A stretch of DNA of 7,531 nucleotides from an uncultured Oscillospiraceae bacterium. GTDB taxonomy: Bacteria; Bacillota; Clostridia; Oscillospirales; Oscillospiraceae. Location of the stretch: positions 1 through 7,531 of the forward strand of contig CANQZF010000081.1 in the NCBI GenBank assembly GCA_947628265.1, in the 5' to 3' direction. The translations under genes were made by a program, and so were the position numbers. Below, piece by piece: positions 5,141-7,531 of the stretch (positions within the stretch are counted from its first letter, which is position 1; each line of letters starts with the position of its first letter). Below the pieces are notes generated by a model, which was given only the letters and a program-made list of their open reading frames with translations, was not told the origin of the DNA and searched no databases.

Positions 5141-7531
5141 CCTGTTTTTCTCCTTTCTCTGTCAGCGTAACGGTCAGGCGGATCTCCCCGCGGGGCAGGT
5201 CCTCCCGCGCTATCACGACGGATGCCCCGGAGGCCCTCCATGCTCTCTCGCCGCAGGTCACCGTGGCAATGTCGTATTCGCCCCAGTCAAGCTCCTTGGG
5301 GTTTACATATGTGACCTTCAATCTCCTACCGGCGGCGGTACACTGGATCTCCGCCCGGTGGCTCTCGTCAAAGAGCTCCGCCGTCAGCCGGGGAGCAAGC
5401 TCCAGGTCGCCCCGCCTGCCTCTGACTCCGAAGACCTGCGTCTGCACGGTGAGCAGGAGCCAGCTTGCCGCGCCGGTGAGATAGGGGTACATCCCCTGTC
5501 CGCGCCCGTCGAAGTATTCCGGGATGCCGGGGAGAATGAGACTGCGTGGAAAATCCGTACTTTGCCGGTAGAGCTTTTCCAGCACCCGCCAGCCCTCCCT
5601 GGCAAGGCCGCGGGAATAGAGAGCGTAGGCGTACATCACCGCCATGTGGCAGAAAACGGCGCCGTTCTCCTTGTTTCCGTAGGCAAAGCCGAACATCCGC
5701 CCCATGTCCAGCTTGACCTCCCGGAAATCGGTGTTGAGGCAGTAGCCGCCCCGGGCGGGGCCGTCCAGATACCAGTCCACGGCACGAACCATCTCGTAAA
5801 GCCTCTTGTCGTCCGCCGTGCCGGAGAGGGCGGTAAAGACCTGCCCCGTCAGCATCATGCGGACCGTCTCCCCCCGAAGGCCCTCCACCTGGCGGCCGGA
5901 GTTGTCATAGTAGCTGTTGTACCAGTGGAGGTCCGCCCCGTCGCCCACCCACTCCGTGGCGTTTACGTGCCGTTTGATGTTATCCGCCATCTGCCGGAGC
6001 GTGTCAGCGAGTGAGGAGGCGGAGAGGGTGACCGTCTCCCGGTCACCTTCGATTTTTTTACAGTAGCCCATAAGAGCTTCCCGCCGGCGGTCGGGGTCGT
6101 CGGTAGAGACGGACATCAGCTCCGCCAGAGGCCTTGCTATCCTGACTTCGCCGCCCAGCTCCGCCGCGAATCCGGCCAGCAGCTCAAAGCCGTAGGCGTA
6201 GGCGGCGGTGAAGGCCACGCTCTCGCCGCGCTCACGGGCCATGTCCAGCCCGTCGTTCCAGTCCGCGCCCCGCAGGCGCATGAAGCCGTGTTCGCCCACG
6301 TCGAAATAGGCCGTCACAAATTCGGTGAGTATGTGCTCCAGTATTGTCCCGGTTCTCGCGCAGTCGCTTTTGGAGGTGCGCGGCCACTCCCCGCGCCAGG
6401 GGAGGGCGTCGGAAAAATAGGACTGCTCCTCCAAAAGAAAGCCGGTGTCCCCCGTCTCGTCCATATAAAGCGCCACGGTCAGCATGGGCCAGAAGCCGTG
6501 ATCCATCCATACGCGGGGAATGTTGTTCCTGTCGGCCTTGAACTCACCGGGGCGGCTCCCGATGATGGTGGCGTTGGTGCCGTCGGGACGCACGCCGGCA
6601 AAATAGCTCAGCAAATCGCCACGCACCGCCTTGGGGTCGGTGAGCAGCAGGGCGAGACTGTCCTGCCAAAGATCCCGCCAGCCACGTCCGCCGCGTCCGT
6701 AATCGTGATGAGGAAGGAAGCTGCATCCACAGATACGCCGGAGGGTGGGCTGGACAGCCACCCAGCGCATCCAGGGGCGAAAGTCCCGGTCAAATGCCGA
6801 AAAGCTCTGACCGGCCCTCCGGCTCCACCAGCGCTTCGTCTCCTCAAGGGCCGCGTCCACTGTGTCCGGCAGGAGATACGGGGCGGGATTGTCATCCACG
6901 GCCAGCACGAGCTGATACCGCAGACGTTCTCCGGGCTTTATCGTCACCGCGGGGAAAAAGAGAACCGCCGCTACCTCTCCGCCGTCCACGCACTGTCCGG
7001 CGTGAAGGCGGTTGGCGCTGGAGGGCCGGACGACCGCCTCCGGCCAATCCCAGCTCCCCTCGCCCACAAAATCACGGGTCAGGGCCAAGAAGCTCTGGGG
7101 CGGATTGCCCGTCTCGTCGCCGCCCCACACCCGGTAGGTGACGCGTCCGGGCTGGTGGCCCCGCTCGTCGAAGGTCAGCGTCGGCGTCACGTCAAGGCCG
7201 TGGGGCCGAAGCTCCACCCGGTGTAGAAGGCTCGTCACATGGCGGTGGTCGCGTATATTGTCCGCCGACCTGCCATAGACGGGTATGGCCGCCACGGGCG
7301 TCAGGTCAAGGGCCTCGGACCCCTCGTTTTTCAGCGTTACCCGCATAATTTCAACCCGGTCTTCCCCCGCCGGGACAAAACTCAGCACAGCGGCGGACAG
7401 CTTCAGCTCCCGGTTTTCCCGCCGCGTCTCCTGCCACAAAAGGCCGCCGTTCAAAACCGCCTTCTCTTCGCCCGGCGAAAACCGCCCCGCCTGCTGCTGG
7501 GCGCTCTGGCCCACGGCGGACCAGGGGGCGC
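5133..7531 (-). CDS. GH94-type disaccharide/oligosaccharide phosphorylase, N-terminus outside window
   Basis: An inverting GH94 phosphorylase. Numbering starts at the GTG at 7514, but that codon is probably internal: the frame stays open to the edge, the preceding codons read A-P-W-S-A and resemble the family's N-terminal W-S-P-x-G segment, and no ribosome binding site precedes it. By family length, perhaps 90-100 residues are missing. Seen directly: GRGWRDLWQDSLALL (276-290), RLRGADWNDGLD (413-424) with Asp421 as probable general acid, ESVAFTAAYAYG (431-442), GNKENGAVFCHMAVMYAYAL (613-632) with a His in the likely phosphate-site region, and GMYPYLTGAASWLLL (674-688). The family splits beta-linked disaccharides or short chains with phosphate to a sugar 1-phosphate. 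Laminaribiose phosphorylase is my preferred candidate from context; cellobiose, chitobiose or beta-1,2-oligoglucan phosphorylase remain possible. First operon gene seen here. Confidence 0.9.
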   Translation of the reverse strand, partial: APWSAVGQSAQQQAGRFSPGEEKAVLNGGLLWQETRRENRELKLSAAVLSFVPAGEDRVEIMRVTLKNEGSEALDLTPVAAIPVYGRSADNIRDHRHVTSLLHRVELRPHGLDVTPTLTFDERGHQPGRVTYRVWGGDETGNPPQSFLALTRDFVGEGSWDWPEAVVRPSSANRLHAGQCVDGGEVAAVLFFPAVTIKPGERLRYQLVLAVDDNPAPYLLPDTVDAALEETKRWWSRRAGQSFSAFDRDFRPWMRWVAVQPTLRRICGCSFLPHHDYGRGGRGWRDLWQDSLALLLTDPKAVRGDLLSYFAGVRPDGTNATIIGSRPGEFKADRNNIPRVWMDHGFWPMLTVALYMDETGDTGFLLEEQSYFSDALPWRGEWPRTSKSDCARTGTILEHILTEFVTAYFDVGEHGFMRLRGADWNDGLDMARERGESVAFTAAYAYGFELLAGFAAELGGEVRIARPLAELMSVSTDDPDRRREALMGYCKKIEGDRETVTLSASSLADTLRQMADNIKRHVNATEWVGDGADLHWYNSYYDNSGRQVEGLRGETVRMMLTGQVFTALSGTADDKRLYEMVRAVDWYLDGPARGGYCLNTDFREVKLDMGRMFGFAYGNKENGAVFCHMAVMYAYALYSRGLAREGWRVLEKLYRQSTDFPRSLILPGIPEYFDGRGQGMYPYLTGAASWLLLTVQTQVFGVRGRRGDLELAPRLTAELFDESHRAEIQCTAAGRRLKVTYVNPKELDWGEYDIATVTCGERAWRASGASVVIAREDLPRGEIRLTVTLTEKGEKQDV
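5150..5156 (-). promoter_or_regulatory. Ribosome binding site for the large phosphorylase-like gene
   Basis: The minus strand reads AAAGGAG here, nine bases before the ATG at 5140. It lies within the last codons of the GH94 gene and supports the start that gives the ATGTTTGA 8-bp overlap. Confidence 0.8.

Larger units (their letters stand above)
735..7531 (-). other. Three-gene beta-glucan oligosaccharide utilisation operon (partial)
   Basis: The GH94 phosphorylase, the large phosphorylase-like protein and GH30 are transcribed right to left, with 8-bp and 4-bp overlaps and a ribosome binding site at each internal start. Such overlaps imply one transcript and coupled translation, hence related stoichiometry. 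Two phosphorolytic enzymes from different families with a hydrolase fit stepwise intracellular breakdown of a branched or mixed beta-glucan oligosaccharide. The operon promoter, transporter genes and regulator, if any, must lie beyond the right edge; nothing after GH30 continues the operon. Confidence 0.75.

Noticed and set aside
6288..7226. 312-codon plus-strand open frame opposite the GH94 gene
   Set aside because: It is antisense to a well-supported GH94 enzyme with catalytic motifs; long antisense frames are expected in GC-rich coding DNA.
735..7531. Cyclic beta-1,2-glucan synthase fragments as an explanation of the GH94-like genes
   Set aside because: No glycosyltransferase or membrane segments are visible, and both phosphorylase-like proteins read as separate soluble enzymes.

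Overview
The window suggests a GC-rich member of the Clostridia, most likely a gut-type Oscillospirales relative. The evidence is a small DUF6809-like protein (a family I know mainly from that group), strong AAGGAGG-type ribosome binding sites, and a carbohydrate operon of Firmicutes style. This placement is an inference from gene content and not a database result.

Layout. Positions 1-88 are AT-rich leader sequence with a short inverted repeat and a weak promoter-like pair of hexamers. A 93-residue DUF6809-like gene follows on the plus strand (89-370). Positions 371-734 are an AT-rich convergent intergenic region with no convincing gene; it holds one long stem-loop (598-646). From 735 to the right edge, the minus strand carries three tightly packed, clearly GC-richer genes, transcribed right to left. 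The first is a GH94-type disaccharide or oligosaccharide phosphorylase whose N-terminus lies beyond the right edge (5133-7531). The second is a 1025-residue large phosphorylase-like protein, best placed in the GH149/GH161 side of the GH94-like enzymes (2063-5140). The third is a GH30 beta-glycosidase (735-2066). The genes overlap by 8 bp and 4 bp, and each downstream start has its own strong ribosome binding site inside the gene before it, so this is one translationally coupled operon.

How the genes may work together. GH30 and the 1025-residue protein have no signal peptide, and the GH94 family is cytoplasmic, so all three probably act inside the cell on imported oligosaccharides. A consistent model is intracellular use of beta-glucan fragments. 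GH30 would remove beta-linked (perhaps beta-1,6) glucosyl units, the 1025-residue protein would phosphorolyse longer beta-glucan chains (beta-1,3 is my best guess), and the GH94 enzyme would split the final disaccharide (laminaribiose is a candidate), giving glucose 1-phosphate and glucose. Family membership is well supported by motifs; linkage specificity is inference. No transporter, regulator or operon promoter is inside the window, and no mobile element, CRISPR array, tRNA or rRNA was seen.
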